DNA of 64,000 nucleotides from Corynebacterium kalinowskii (lineage in GTDB: Bacteria; Actinomycetota; Actinomycetes; Mycobacteriales; Mycobacteriaceae): assembly GCF_009734385.1 (NCBI RefSeq), contig NZ_CP046452.1:62001-126000 (forward strand), in the 5' to 3' direction. Made by a program: the position numbers and the translations under genes. Every line of letters begins with the position of its first letter. Position 1 is the stretch's first letter. The notes beneath the pieces are model-generated. The model was not told where the DNA came from, did no database searches, and was given only the letters and a program-made list of their open reading frames with translations. This document shows, piece by piece, positions 32,028 through 40,150 of this stretch.

Positions 32028-35000
32028 TCACCGGACAATTCCGCCTCGAAACAATCCAGGTACACAACTGGGGCACCTTCGACGGCTTACACAGCGTGGA
32101 AGTAGCGCGCGCCGGGTACCTCATTACCGGCCCGTCTGGCTCTGGCAAGTCGACGCTTATCGACGCCGTATCCACGATCCTGGTGCCACCAGCCAAACTC
32201 AAATTCAATGCTGCCGCAGATGCTGGTGCTAGCTCCGGACGCGATCTCGTCACATATTGCCGAGGGGCTTGGCGCCGCGAACACTCCGGAGAAGCCGATG
32301 AGCTTACCCGCTCCTATTTGCGCGCAGGTGCTACCTGGTCAGGAGTGTTGCTGCGTTACTCAGACGGCGCAGGCAACACGGTGAGTGCATGTCGGCTCAT
32401 GTACCTATCCTCAAAGGCCTACGCCAATCAGGACATTGTGAACCTCTTTCTGATCCTGCCGAGGGAAGCTGACCTGCAAGAATTTGAGCAACTCGCGGTG
32501 GACGGCCTCAACATCACCACGGCAAAGAAGCAATTCGTCGAAGCGCTGTCAGTGCAGCGTCAACATCCTCCCTTTGTTGCTGCTTTACGACGCCAACTAG
32601 GCATCGCTGACGAGGGCGCACTGGAGCTACTGCATCGCACTCAATCAGCAAAGACTTTAGGGGATCTGAACTACCTGATGCGAAACTTCATGCTGCCGGT
32701 ACCGGAGACGTTTAGCATTGCGCGCCAAGCAGTGGAGAACTTCACCGAACTCCAGACGGCATACGCCACAGTGGTGAATGCTCGGGAGCAAATCGATCAT
32801 TTGGCCCCTGTTCGAAATGCGGCACTAGAACTTGAGAAGATTGCTGCTCAAATGGACGAATTGGCGGCAGACAAAGAGGGCTTGCCTGCCTTTGTGTACG
32901 GCCGAAAGCAGTCGTTCGCCCAAGCGGAACTAGAGCAATTCCAGTCTGAACTAACCGCCGTTGAAGCGGTGCACACAGCTCTCAGCGCTAAGATTATCGA
33001 CCTAAATTCGGAGCGAGAGCGCATTTCCACTCTCATTCATGGTGAAGAGAGCTCGGGTTTGGTAGCAGCAACAGCAGAACGCGATAAGGCTGCGGAACAG
33101 CTACAGAGGACGAGACGTGCGGAAAACGACTTTGCCATACGTTTGGCAGATATTGCCGCCACAATGCCGGGTTCGGTGGAAGAGTTCGCGAACCTCAGAT
33201 TGCAGCTTGAGCAGGATTTGATCGAGGTAGCTGCACGAAGCGATAAGGACCAAAGCCGACTGGAAGCTGTGATAGGTGACCTGCGTGAACTGCAAAACAA
33301 TCGGAATGCCCGGACAACGGAAATGCAGGCGATTCGCAAGTTCCAATCCACCATGGACTCGCGACTGCTCAACGCTCGAGCATTAATCGCAGAAATCACC
33401 GGGATTCGGGAGAAAGACCTACCTTTCGTTGCAGATCTCATCAGTATCAGCTCAGATCACTTGCACTGGCAGGGAGCTGCAGAACGCGTTATGGGCGGTT
33501 TTGCCCGAAAATTGCTGGTGCCGGAAGAACACTACTCGCTGGTATCGGCGGCAGTTAACGAAAATCACCTCAGCGCAAAGTTGCAGTACGTTCGGTTCAA
33601 CAACCAACTGGAAAACAGCAAGCCATCATCCTTTGTCCCAGGGACACTAGGTACCAAGATCGAGGTGAAATCTGGGAAATACCATGACTGGATTCAATCT
33701 CAACTGTCCGTACAGTTCGACTTTGAATGCTGCGAGACGATGGAACAATTCCGCGCCTCTCGGCGCGCCATCACAGTGCACGGCCAAGTGAAATACTCGG
33801 CGACTGAGCACGTGAAAGATGATCGCTCCCGCATCGATGATCGTTCGCGGTGGGTATTGTCCGGGAATCTGGATGACAAGTATGAAGAACTGCAAAGCAT
33901 TATCGCAGGTCTAAAGCGTGACATTGCGTTGAAAGAAATGGACCGCGATCGCATCAAGTCTGGGTTAGTCCAGGCCACGAGTCGGTCTACGACGGTCCAG
34001 CGTCTGCTGGAAACCATGGATTTTGCTGTCATTGATGTGCTCTCGGCCCAGGTTGCCCTTGATGCGGCTCAGCGAATCGTTGATGAACTCACCGACGGAA
34101 ACCAAGAACTGGCGTTGCTCAAGAAGCAGCAGAGCAAGAATGGGGCAGCTCTGGAAGTGGCGAAAACTAAACTGGAACGCAATCTCCAGGACAATGGTCG
34201 CATACAAGAGAGCATTGATCGAGCTGAAAAGCTACTCGAGGATGCCACTAGCCGACTCGCAGCAAACCCTACGCCAAGCGAGACAGTTGAAGCTCGCCTA
34301 GACCAACGTTGCATGGCTATCGATCGTTCCATTCGACAAGACAACATTGACCGGCTGCATAGCGTCGTCATGGATGAGCTCAGCGCTGAACTCAACTCGC
34401 TGCACAACCGGAGGAACCGGCAAGAGGGCAACATGGTGAACGCCATGCAGCGGTACCTTGACAAATGGCCGCAGCGCAGGGGTGACCTCACAGCTGAGTT
34501 CACCTGGCAAGGGGACTTCCTCACCGAGCTAGAGCGCCTAGAATCTGATGATCTGCCGCGCTTCGAACAGCGATTCCGTGAGATGCTCCAGGAGCAAACT
34601 AACAAGCATTTGGGGCGTTTGCGTCGTCTGATTCGAGACGCCGCCTCAAAGACACGAAACTCCATTCAAATGATCAACGACTCTCTCGCCGCAGTGGACT
34701 TCTATCCGGGAACTCATCTACAAATTGAAGTCCGAGATGCCCAACCGGCTATCGCCCGAGACTTCGTAGCGCTGCTTGACGACGCTCTTGAAGGCATCCT
34801 CACCGAGCCTGATGTTGATGAAAGCGAACGTCGCTTTCACAAGCTCAAGGTATTGATTGAAGCTGTGGAGCCCTCGGATAAGACCACGTCAAGGGAGCGC
34901 CGCCTGCGTCTCGATACGCGTGAGCACGTCAAATTCCTTGGTGTCGAATATGGTGCCGATGGAGTTCGCGGCGCGGTGTATGACTCTGCGGAGGGGCTGT

Positions 35001-35368
35001 CGGGCGGTCAAGCACAGAAACTGTCGTCGTTCTGCCTGGCGGCTGCCTTGCGTTACCGGCTCACAGGAATGGGGCTACCTGCATCACAGGCGAAGAAATC
35101 GATCGTCGAAGACAGTGAAAATGTATATCCAAAGTATGGCACGATCATTCTTGATGAGGCCTTCGACCGGGCCGATGCCGAATTCACTCGTGCCGCGATG
35201 GATGCCTTCGGGCGCTTCGGATTCCACATGATCCTGGCAACTCCCGAAAAGCTCCTGCAGACGGTGCAGGATTACATCGGAGGTGTCCTGATGGTCGAGT
35301 GTCCGGACCGAAAGCGTTCGCGTACCAGTGCCCTGACGATTCTGGAAGTGCGTGATGAAAACACCTAG
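32024..35368 (+). CDS. jetC: Wadjet SMC-like ATPase JetC (MksB-like)
   Basis: The 1114-residue protein has Walker A at residues 36-44 (GPSGSGKST), two long coiled-coil arms (about 270-480 and 620-870) around a hinge-like region (about 500-600), the ABC signature LSGGQAQK near 990 and Walker B TIILDEAFDRAD near 1040. This is the SMC/MukB-like fold of JetC/MksB. The complex extrudes DNA loops and is known to recognise small circular DNA such as plasmids for cleavage by JetD. All ATPase motifs are intact. It overlaps jetB by 4 bp and jetD by 14 bp. Confidence 0.93.
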   Translation: MITGQFRLETIQVHNWGTFDGLHSVEVARAGYLITGPSGSGKSTLIDAVSTILVPPAKLKFNAAADAGASSGRDLVTYCRGAWRREHSGEADELTRSYLRAGATWSGVLLRYSDGAGNTVSACRLMYLSSKAYANQDIVNLFLILPREADLQEFEQLAVDGLNITTAKKQFVEALSVQRQHPPFVAALRRQLGIADEGALELLHRTQSAKTLGDLNYLMRNFMLPVPETFSIARQAVENFTELQTAYATVVNAREQIDHLAPVRNAALELEKIAAQMDELAADKEGLPAFVYGRKQSFAQAELEQFQSELTAVEAVHTALSAKIIDLNSERERISTLIHGEESSGLVAATAERDKAAEQLQRTRRAENDFAIRLADIAATMPGSVEEFANLRLQLEQDLIEVAARSDKDQSRLEAVIGDLRELQNNRNARTTEMQAIRKFQSTMDSRLLNARALIAEITGIREKDLPFVADLISISSDHLHWQGAAERVMGGFARKLLVPEEHYSLVSAAVNENHLSAKLQYVRFNNQLENSKPSSFVPGTLGTKIEVKSGKYHDWIQSQLSVQFDFECCETMEQFRASRRAITVHGQVKYSATEHVKDDRSRIDDRSRWVLSGNLDDKYEELQSIIAGLKRDIALKEMDRDRIKSGLVQATSRSTTVQRLLETMDFAVIDVLSAQVALDAAQRIVDELTDGNQELALLKKQQSKNGAALEVAKTKLERNLQDNGRIQESIDRAEKLLEDATSRLAANPTPSETVEARLDQRCMAIDRSIRQDNIDRLHSVVMDELSAELNSLHNRRNRQEGNMVNAMQRYLDKWPQRRGDLTAEFTWQGDFLTELERLESDDLPRFEQRFREMLQEQTNKHLGRLRRLIRDAASKTRNSIQMINDSLAAVDFYPGTHLQIEVRDAQPAIARDFVALLDDALEGILTEPDVDESERRFHKLKVLIEAVEPSDKTTSRERRLRLDTREHVKFLGVEYGADGVRGAVYDSAEGLSGGQAQKLSSFCLAAALRYRLTGMGLPASQAKKSIVEDSENVYPKYGTIILDEAFDRADAEFTRAAMDAFGRFGFHMILATPEKLLQTVQDYIGGVLMVECPDRKRSRTSALTILEVRDENT

Positions 35369-36449
35369 GGACGTCGAAAAGCGAGCGGCAACATTTTACA
35401 GCCGCAACCATCGTGCCTGGTTGAGTGGTACCTTTGCGCCGTTGACGATCGGTCTGCAGCCACCGAGTGGCCGGACTGCGGAACTTGACGACGGCAAAGC
35501 CACGAAAGCCTGGCTGCAAGAATGGTCACGCAGTGCGATTCCTCTGCAACGACAGCACCGGAAACTGAGCTATTTAGGTGTTTATGAGGTTCCGGTTCGA
35601 GTGGTGCTTGATCAGCCAGAAACTGCGGCAGAAGTCGCAGGGAAAGCAAAACACTGGAAGAGAATCAACCAACTGCTTGATTACTTTGTTGAAGCATTGG
35701 GAGAGCCAGTACGGGCGAAACTAGTAGAAAAACTCTCAGCCTGGCAAGGTTGGAGTGACTTTACTGCAGAGCAATTCATTGCTGTGGTGAAATGGCTGCG
35801 GACACACGACGCCAGCGAGTATTACATCCGTGAACTTCCGATCTACGGAGTTGATACCAAGTGGATCGAGGCCCATCGCGGCGTTGTCTCTGCGGTGGTT
35901 GAGAACATGGAATTCCGTGAAAAGCCTGATTTGGTGGAGATGAGAAGCCTGGATCAAAGGCTATTGCTGCACGGACTGTCACACTTGCGTTGCAGACTGA
36001 GCGAGATTGGTGATCTTCCGGGCCAACGGGTTGTCCTAGTAGAAAACCACGTCACTTTTCTGGCGTTGCCACCTATGTCTGGGACAATTGCAATTTATGG
36101 GGCTGGGTTGCACGCACATTCGATCGTGGGGCGTATGCCTCAGTTGAAGGAAAAACAGGTTATGTACTGGGGAGACATTGACACTCATGGTTTCTACATT
36201 CTTGAACTGGTGCGCCGACATCTCCCTAATGCCACGTCGATCTTGATGGACGTTGACACAGCTCGATTACATGAGGCTTTGGCCGTGGCAGAACCACTGC
36301 CGAGCAGGTTTCAGCCCGAACTCCTCACTCCAGGTGAGCTGCAAACGCTCGCCTATATTCGAGAACGATCCGCAGTTGGCTCCTTGCGCATCGAGCAGGA
36401 ACGGATCGTGTTTGACCGAGTAGTCGATGCTTTTGAGAACCAGGTTTAA
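35355..36449 (+). CDS. jetD: Wadjet nuclease JetD (MksG-like, Toprim)
   Basis: The 364-residue protein has an N-terminal DUF3322-type region and a C-terminal DUF2220/Toprim-like domain. The Toprim acidic motif is seen as YWGDIDTHGFYILE (about 270-283), with a further DVD near 297 (SILMDVDT). JetD is the subunit that cuts plasmid DNA held by the JetABC motor. The ATG at 35355 lies within the end of jetC. A GTG one codon earlier is equally possible. The gene converges on, and overlaps by 4 bp, the SecB-like chaperone gene of the next module. Confidence 0.9.
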   Translation: MKTPRDVEKRAATFYSRNHRAWLSGTFAPLTIGLQPPSGRTAELDDGKATKAWLQEWSRSAIPLQRQHRKLSYLGVYEVPVRVVLDQPETAAEVAGKAKHWKRINQLLDYFVEALGEPVRAKLVEKLSAWQGWSDFTAEQFIAVVKWLRTHDASEYYIRELPIYGVDTKWIEAHRGVVSAVVENMEFREKPDLVEMRSLDQRLLLHGLSHLRCRLSEIGDLPGQRVVLVENHVTFLALPPMSGTIAIYGAGLHAHSIVGRMPQLKEKQVMYWGDIDTHGFYILELVRRHLPNATSILMDVDTARLHEALAVAEPLPSRFQPELLTPGELQTLAYIRERSAVGSLRIEQERIVFDRVVDAFENQV

Positions 36450-36892
36450 CGCTTTAAGAAATCAAGCGTCAACGTGGGCAATCCCATCCGTGTCGTGGCA
36501 TCCGAAACGAACTCACGAGCGTACGGATACACAGCAAACACCCCGGTAGTATTGGCGAAGGCTTCGAGCTCTTCATCTGTCCAGTCCACAGGCTGTTGCA
36601 TTTCGAAGACGGTAGTAAAAGTACAGGAAATCGTGGCGATGCGCTGAATCTCTTCATCTTCAGGTTTCGAAATGGACACGTCAAAACGTGCCAAGAGCGC
36701 GACAATGTCTTTGTTCTCGGTGCTATTGGCCTCGAGCTCGATTTTTAGTTCGACACCCAGCTCTTGTCCGGGTGCCGGAACCTCCAAGGCTTCGGTCTGT
36801 GAGGCCGTGAGGCGCAAATCTCTGAGACTAGCGGCACCTGCAACTTTGGCCGCGCGGATCCGTAAATCTTCAGAGTTCGACGATGTGACCAT
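36446..36892 (-). CDS. SecB-like chaperone of a toxin-antitoxin-chaperone module
   Basis: The 148-residue protein has the SecB-like fold signatures: an N-terminal strand region (SLRDLRLTASQ), LKIELEANSTENK, and a C-terminal block ANTTGVFAVYPYAREFVSDA followed by GLPTLTLDF. The last is the typical 'PYAREhhs...GhPPLxL' end of SecB and of Rv1957-type chaperones. Corynebacteria have no general SecB. Here it is the third gene after a HigB-like toxin and a HigA-like antitoxin, exactly the order of TAC modules. It would bind and stabilise the antitoxin. It starts 11 bases after the antitoxin stop codon. Confidence 0.85.
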   Translation of the reverse strand: MVTSSNSEDLRIRAAKVAGAASLRDLRLTASQTEALEVPAPGQELGVELKIELEANSTENKDIVALLARFDVSISKPEDEEIQRIATISCTFTTVFEMQQPVDWTDEELEAFANTTGVFAVYPYAREFVSDATTRMGLPTLTLDFLKR

Positions 36893-36903
36893 GAGATGAC
36901 TCC

Positions 36904-37344
36904 TTAAGCGACAGAGCCAAAGTATTGGGTTTGTCGTCTGTTGGCAGTACCAGCTGACAGGTCTTCTTGAATGGCGGAGACGTGAAAAGTGGTGTTCACG
37001 CGAGTATATGGAGACACGAGGGTTGTCACATTAGTCGTTGCAACGTTTGAATGTGGCGCATCCAAAATGATTCTCATCCTTGCGCCGACGGCACGCGCGT
37101 ATCGCTGCAGCGTGGAAAAGTAGGGATCAGTTTCACCACGTTCGAAGTCGGAAACAGCTGACTGTGTGGTCTTCATTGTCTTGGCGACTTCGGTTTGGCT
37201 TAGCTTGGCGGACTTGCGCATTGCTCGAAAGTTTGCGGCTAGTTTCGCACGAAATTCGGCATCATCGAATGCAGCTTGGAAATCTGGGTCGGCGAAGAAC
37301 TCGTCAAAGTCCGCATCGATATCCATGGTGCGTTTTTCGTTCAC
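36904..37344 (-). CDS. higA: HigA-like antitoxin with C-terminal chaperone-addiction extension
   Basis: Residues 1-47 are helical. An XRE-type helix-turn-helix occupies about 48-70 (LSQTEVAKTMKTTQSAVSDFERG) and is followed by DPYFSTLQRYARAVGARM. The protein continues for about 55 residues past the HTH domain. The last 28 (TFHVSAIQEDLSAGTANRRQ...) are hydrophobic/aromatic and fit a chaperone-addiction (ChAD) tail as in TAC antitoxins such as Rv1956. The GTG at 37344 is fixed by AGGGGAGG six bases upstream. It should neutralise the toxin, repress the operon, and depend on the SecB-like protein for stability. Confidence 0.85.
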   Translation of the reverse strand: MNEKRTMDIDADFDEFFADPDFQAAFDDAEFRAKLAANFRAMRKSAKLSQTEVAKTMKTTQSAVSDFERGETDPYFSTLQRYARAVGARMRIILDAPHSNVATTNVTTLVSPYTRVNTTFHVSAIQEDLSAGTANRRQTQYFGSVA

Positions 37345-37362
37345 TGTTTCCTCCCCTAATTG

Positions 37363-37380
37363 TATCGGTTAAAGCCGATA
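37363..37380. promoter_or_regulatory. Putative HigA operator palindrome
   Basis: TATCGG-N6-CCGATA (37363-37380) is a perfect inverted repeat 18 bases upstream of the antitoxin start codon. From memory, TAC antitoxins bind an AGG-N6-CCT-type palindrome, so the geometry agrees. Half-sites TATCGG also occur in each of the three tandem repeats just upstream. Confidence 0.6.
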
Positions 37381-37425
37381 GTTCCTCTTAAATCTAGCGC
37401 TTGAATAGAAAAACTTCAAGGCGCA

Positions 37426-37512
37426 ACCTAGCTTTGCTTACCGATAAGCCATTCACCTAGCTTTGCTTACCGATAAGCCATTCACCTAGCTTTGCTTACC
37501 GATAAGCCATTC
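37426..37512. repeat. Three perfect tandem copies of a 29-bp unit at the 3' end of the toxin gene
   Basis: Copies are at 37426-37454, 37455-37483 and 37484-37512. Each contains CTTACCGATAAG, a near-palindrome with the TATCGG half-site on the minus strand. The copy at 37484-37512 encodes the last toxin residues (EWLIGKQS) and its stop. The other two follow the stop. The unit is a duplication of the gene end and now forms most of the toxin-antitoxin spacer. Confidence 0.95.
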
Positions 37513-37839
37513 TTTGTATCTTTGCTGAGCTTTCTTGAGCTCCTTCGCAGGAGTCTTGTTTTGGTTTTTGAAGAAGCATGACAAAATTATGAAGTGAACG
37601 TCACTGTCTTGCACCACTGTGGCTCGGTAATGATTACCGCGAACTTGTGCACGAATTTCATAGATTTTTCCGTCAAGATGTCTGAGATCCGTCAGTCCAA
37701 TTTCTGATCTCTGAAGCTTCCGAATTTGCTGCAAGAGAGCTGCTTGGCCCTCTATCTCTAGCGATTGAAATTCCCGCTTGGAAATAGGTTCCCGTTCCCC
37801 ACCCGGAGCGAACCACCGGATTTGATTGCGAAACCCCAT
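37486..37839 (-). CDS. higB: HigB/RelE-like toxin of the TAC module
   Basis: The 117-residue protein fits the Gp49/HigB family of mRNA interferases: LLQQIRKLQRSEIGLTDLRHLDGKIYEIRAQVRGNHYRATVVQ, then IILSCFFKNQNKTPAKELKKAQQRYKEWL. The KTPxxExxxAxxRxxxW ending and the Arg and His residues in the central sheet are family traits. The ATG at 37839 follows GGGGGAA. It is the first gene, as in higBA loci. The spacer to the antitoxin is 141 bases, longer than usual because of the repeats. The toxin is expected to cut ribosome-bound mRNA. Confidence 0.87.
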   Translation of the reverse strand: MGFRNQIRWFAPGGEREPISKREFQSLEIEGQAALLQQIRKLQRSEIGLTDLRHLDGKIYEIRAQVRGNHYRATVVQDSDVHFIILSCFFKNQNKTPAKELKKAQQRYKEWLIGKQS

Positions 37840-38010
37840 CGAGTTCCCCCAACATTCGAGATTCTGTGACTACCCACTCCAACAAACTCTACCCAAGGCC
37901 ACAGCCGTCAAGTAGTTATGCTGCAAGCTGCGCCTTGGGCGCCGCTGTTGAAACTTGAATCAGCTGAGAGGGCCGCATTAGTCAAGTGCATTTTGCCAAT
38001 TAGGGCATCG

Positions 38011-39003
38011 TTACATCGCTGGAATCTGCTTGATCAGCTCGAATCCATCCTCACCCTCGATCCACGGAACCGGGCGGAAGGAGGTGCCGGATTCGATCGG
38101 GGTGGCGGTGCCGTGAGCCAGGACATGCTCGCCTGGGGTGAGCTGGCGGATAGCCACGAAGGTGACGCGGTCCGGGTGCTCGGCGACGAAGTTGCCATAG
38201 GTGAGCGGGTCATGCTGGCCGTCGTCGCCGACGAGGATCCAGTGGATGTCCGGGAAGTCGATGACGAGGTTCCTGAGTTGGATCTTCTTGTGTTCCTGGC
38301 CGGAGCGGAACATACCGGTGGGGGTTGGGCCCCAGTCCGTGAGCAACATTGGCCCACGAGGGAAGTCGTGTTCCGTCATGAAGCTATCCAGGGCCGGGAA
38401 GGTGTTCCAGGCGCCGGTGGAGAGGTAGAACACGGGCATGTCCTGGCCAAACTTCTGGCGAAGCTCGCCATAGAACTCCGACATTCCTGGCACGGCCTTA
38501 CGTGCGTTAGTACGCAGGAACCAGGAGTTGTAGGCCGCGATGAGGGCGCGGGGGAGCATGGTGACCATGACGGTGTCATCAATGTCGGAAATCAGGCCAT
38601 ATTTGGTGCCTCGCTCGAGCACTAACACGTCCGCAAAGGCAGGCTCACCGCCCTCAACCTCAATGCTGACTTTCTGCCAACCCGGCTCCAACCCATGATC
38701 CCGGATGGGCACGTCAATGTAGCCATTGTCATTCGTGCGCGCGTGAACCGTCTGGGAACCGGCGGTAATGGTGACGGGAATGTCCGCCACCTGCACGGTA
38801 AAGAACTGGCGGAAACCACGCTGGGCTTCGGTCTTCGGCTCGTCGCCCTGCATGAGGACGCGGGCAAGGACGCGAACGCGATCTGCGTCGCCGTAGCCGT
38901 AGTAGCCGGTCACCGCTGGGTGCCAGCCGGCTTCGGTGGCGCGCTTCGTGCCGACCCGGTTGATGGTGTTTTCAAGTTTGCGTGCGATGTCTGAAAGTGC
39001 CAT
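38011..39003 (-). CDS. App1-family phosphatidate-phosphatase-like protein
   Basis: The 330-residue protein contains the HAD-like signature DIDDTVMVT in GLISDIDDTV (around residue 170), then VFYLSTGAWN and HWILVGDDGQHD, matching the DUF2183/App1 catalytic domain. An N-terminal beta-sandwich region precedes it. The ATG at 39003 was taken over 39051 because the family similarity begins there (MALSDIARKLENTINRVG). It may dephosphorylate a phospholipid or related phosphate ester. It stands alone, between the toxin gene and a GlxA-type regulator on the same strand, each with its own intergenic region. Confidence 0.82.
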   Translation of the reverse strand: MALSDIARKLENTINRVGTKRATEAGWHPAVTGYYGYGDADRVRVLARVLMQGDEPKTEAQRGFRQFFTVQVADIPVTITAGSQTVHARTNDNGYIDVPIRDHGLEPGWQKVSIEVEGGEPAFADVLVLERGTKYGLISDIDDTVMVTMLPRALIAAYNSWFLRTNARKAVPGMSEFYGELRQKFGQDMPVFYLSTGAWNTFPALDSFMTEHDFPRGPMLLTDWGPTPTGMFRSGQEHKKIQLRNLVIDFPDIHWILVGDDGQHDPLTYGNFVAEHPDRVTFVAIRQLTPGEHVLAHGTATPIESGTSFRPVPWIEGEDGFELIKQIPAM

Positions 39004-39110
39004 GCGTTCCAGGTTAGTGGCCGTGTTCAGTCGATGTGAGCGCGGTAACACAACTGATACGAGATGGTAATGAAACGCGCTAGGAGCTGCTTGTATCCTG
39101 CGGAAGCTCT

Positions 39111-40046
39111 TTAGAATGTGCTGCGGAACCTGGCACGATAGTCACGTGGCGTGATGCCTAGGTGCCTGGCGAAAGCGCGTCGCAGCTTTTCATCCGTGCC
39201 AAAACCGGCATCACGCGCAGCGGAGGTAACCGTGGCACCTTCCAGTATGAGCTGTTTAGCCTGATTGAGTCGCATGAGTTCCAGCCAACGCATTGGTGTG
39301 GTGCCGAGTTCCTGGTGAAACAGCCGGGTGAGGTGGCGAGCGCTCACACTCGCAGCTGCCGCCATGGAGGTCACCGAATGCTCCTGTGTGAGAGTAGTGG
39401 TGACGTGGTCTAAAACTGCGTGCAGAATTTCGCTTTCAACCTGTGGGGTGCGCCTGGCCCCGATGAATTGGGATTGGCCGCCCGGGCGGTGCATGAACAC
39501 CACCATGTCTTGGGCGATTTCCCGCGCGGCACGTGGCCCGTGATCTTCTTCCACCAGCGAAAGTGCCAGATCGATTCCTGCCGAAATCCCGGCGGACGAG
39601 ATATAGCGACCGTCGTGGACGTGCAGCACATCCGGCTCTACCAATACGTCCGGATATCTGCGGGCAAGGTCGGCGGTGTTTTTCCAGTGGGTGGTGGCAC
39701 GTCGACCATTAAGCTCTCCGATTTCCGCCAGGATGAACGCGCCGGTGCACACGCTGGCTATGCGACGCGCACTCGTGGCCAAGATCCGCGCTGCTTCCAG
39801 CAATGCGGGGTCAATTGCTGCGTCTGGCAGGGTATCGGAGCCAGCGATGATGAGCGTATCGAGGGCGATTTCGGCGCTAGCGACCTTGGTAGCTGTGAGG
39901 GACAGTCCGGACGCGGAGCGAACGTTGCCACCCCGAGGGGAAAACAAGGTCAGCTCGTACCCAGGCGCTCGGCTGAGCACCTCTGCTGGGCCGGATACGT
40001 CCAGTAGGGTGACGCCGTCGAAGACGAGGAGACCAATCTGTTTCAT
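39111..40046 (-). CDS. GlxA-type transcriptional regulator (DJ-1/PfpI plus AraC HTH)
   Basis: Residues 1-170 are a class I glutamine-amidotransferase-like (DJ-1/PfpI) domain starting MKQIGLLVFDGVTLLDVSGP, with ASVCTGAFILAEIG at the nucleophile elbow. Residues about 210-311 form an AraC double HTH (MAAAASVSARHLTRLFHQEL, TSAARDAGFGTDEKLRRAF, GITPRDYRARF). The protein is divergent from the CoA-transferase gene, with 104 bases between starts, and may regulate it or itself. Ligand unknown. Confidence 0.88.
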   Translation of the reverse strand: MKQIGLLVFDGVTLLDVSGPAEVLSRAPGYELTLFSPRGGNVRSASGLSLTATKVASAEIALDTLIIAGSDTLPDAAIDPALLEAARILATSARRIASVCTGAFILAEIGELNGRRATTHWKNTADLARRYPDVLVEPDVLHVHDGRYISSAGISAGIDLALSLVEEDHGPRAAREIAQDMVVFMHRPGGQSQFIGARRTPQVESEILHAVLDHVTTTLTQEHSVTSMAAAASVSARHLTRLFHQELGTTPMRWLELMRLNQAKQLILEGATVTSAARDAGFGTDEKLRRAFARHLGITPRDYRARFRSTF

Positions 40047-40150
40047 GGCAGTCTTTGCTAGTTTTCTGTCTTAAAGGACATGGTTTTAGGTCATGATACC
40101 GGTCAGACTGTGGGGAAGCACACTTATTTCCGAGCTTTCAAGGAGCAGAC

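Noticed and set aside
37426..37512. Possible CRISPR array
   Set aside because: The three 29-bp copies are directly abutting with no spacers and include the toxin coding end, so this is a tandem duplication.
37918..38625. A 235-residue plus-strand open frame
   Set aside because: It is antisense to the App1-like phosphatase gene, has low-complexity composition and no ribosome site.
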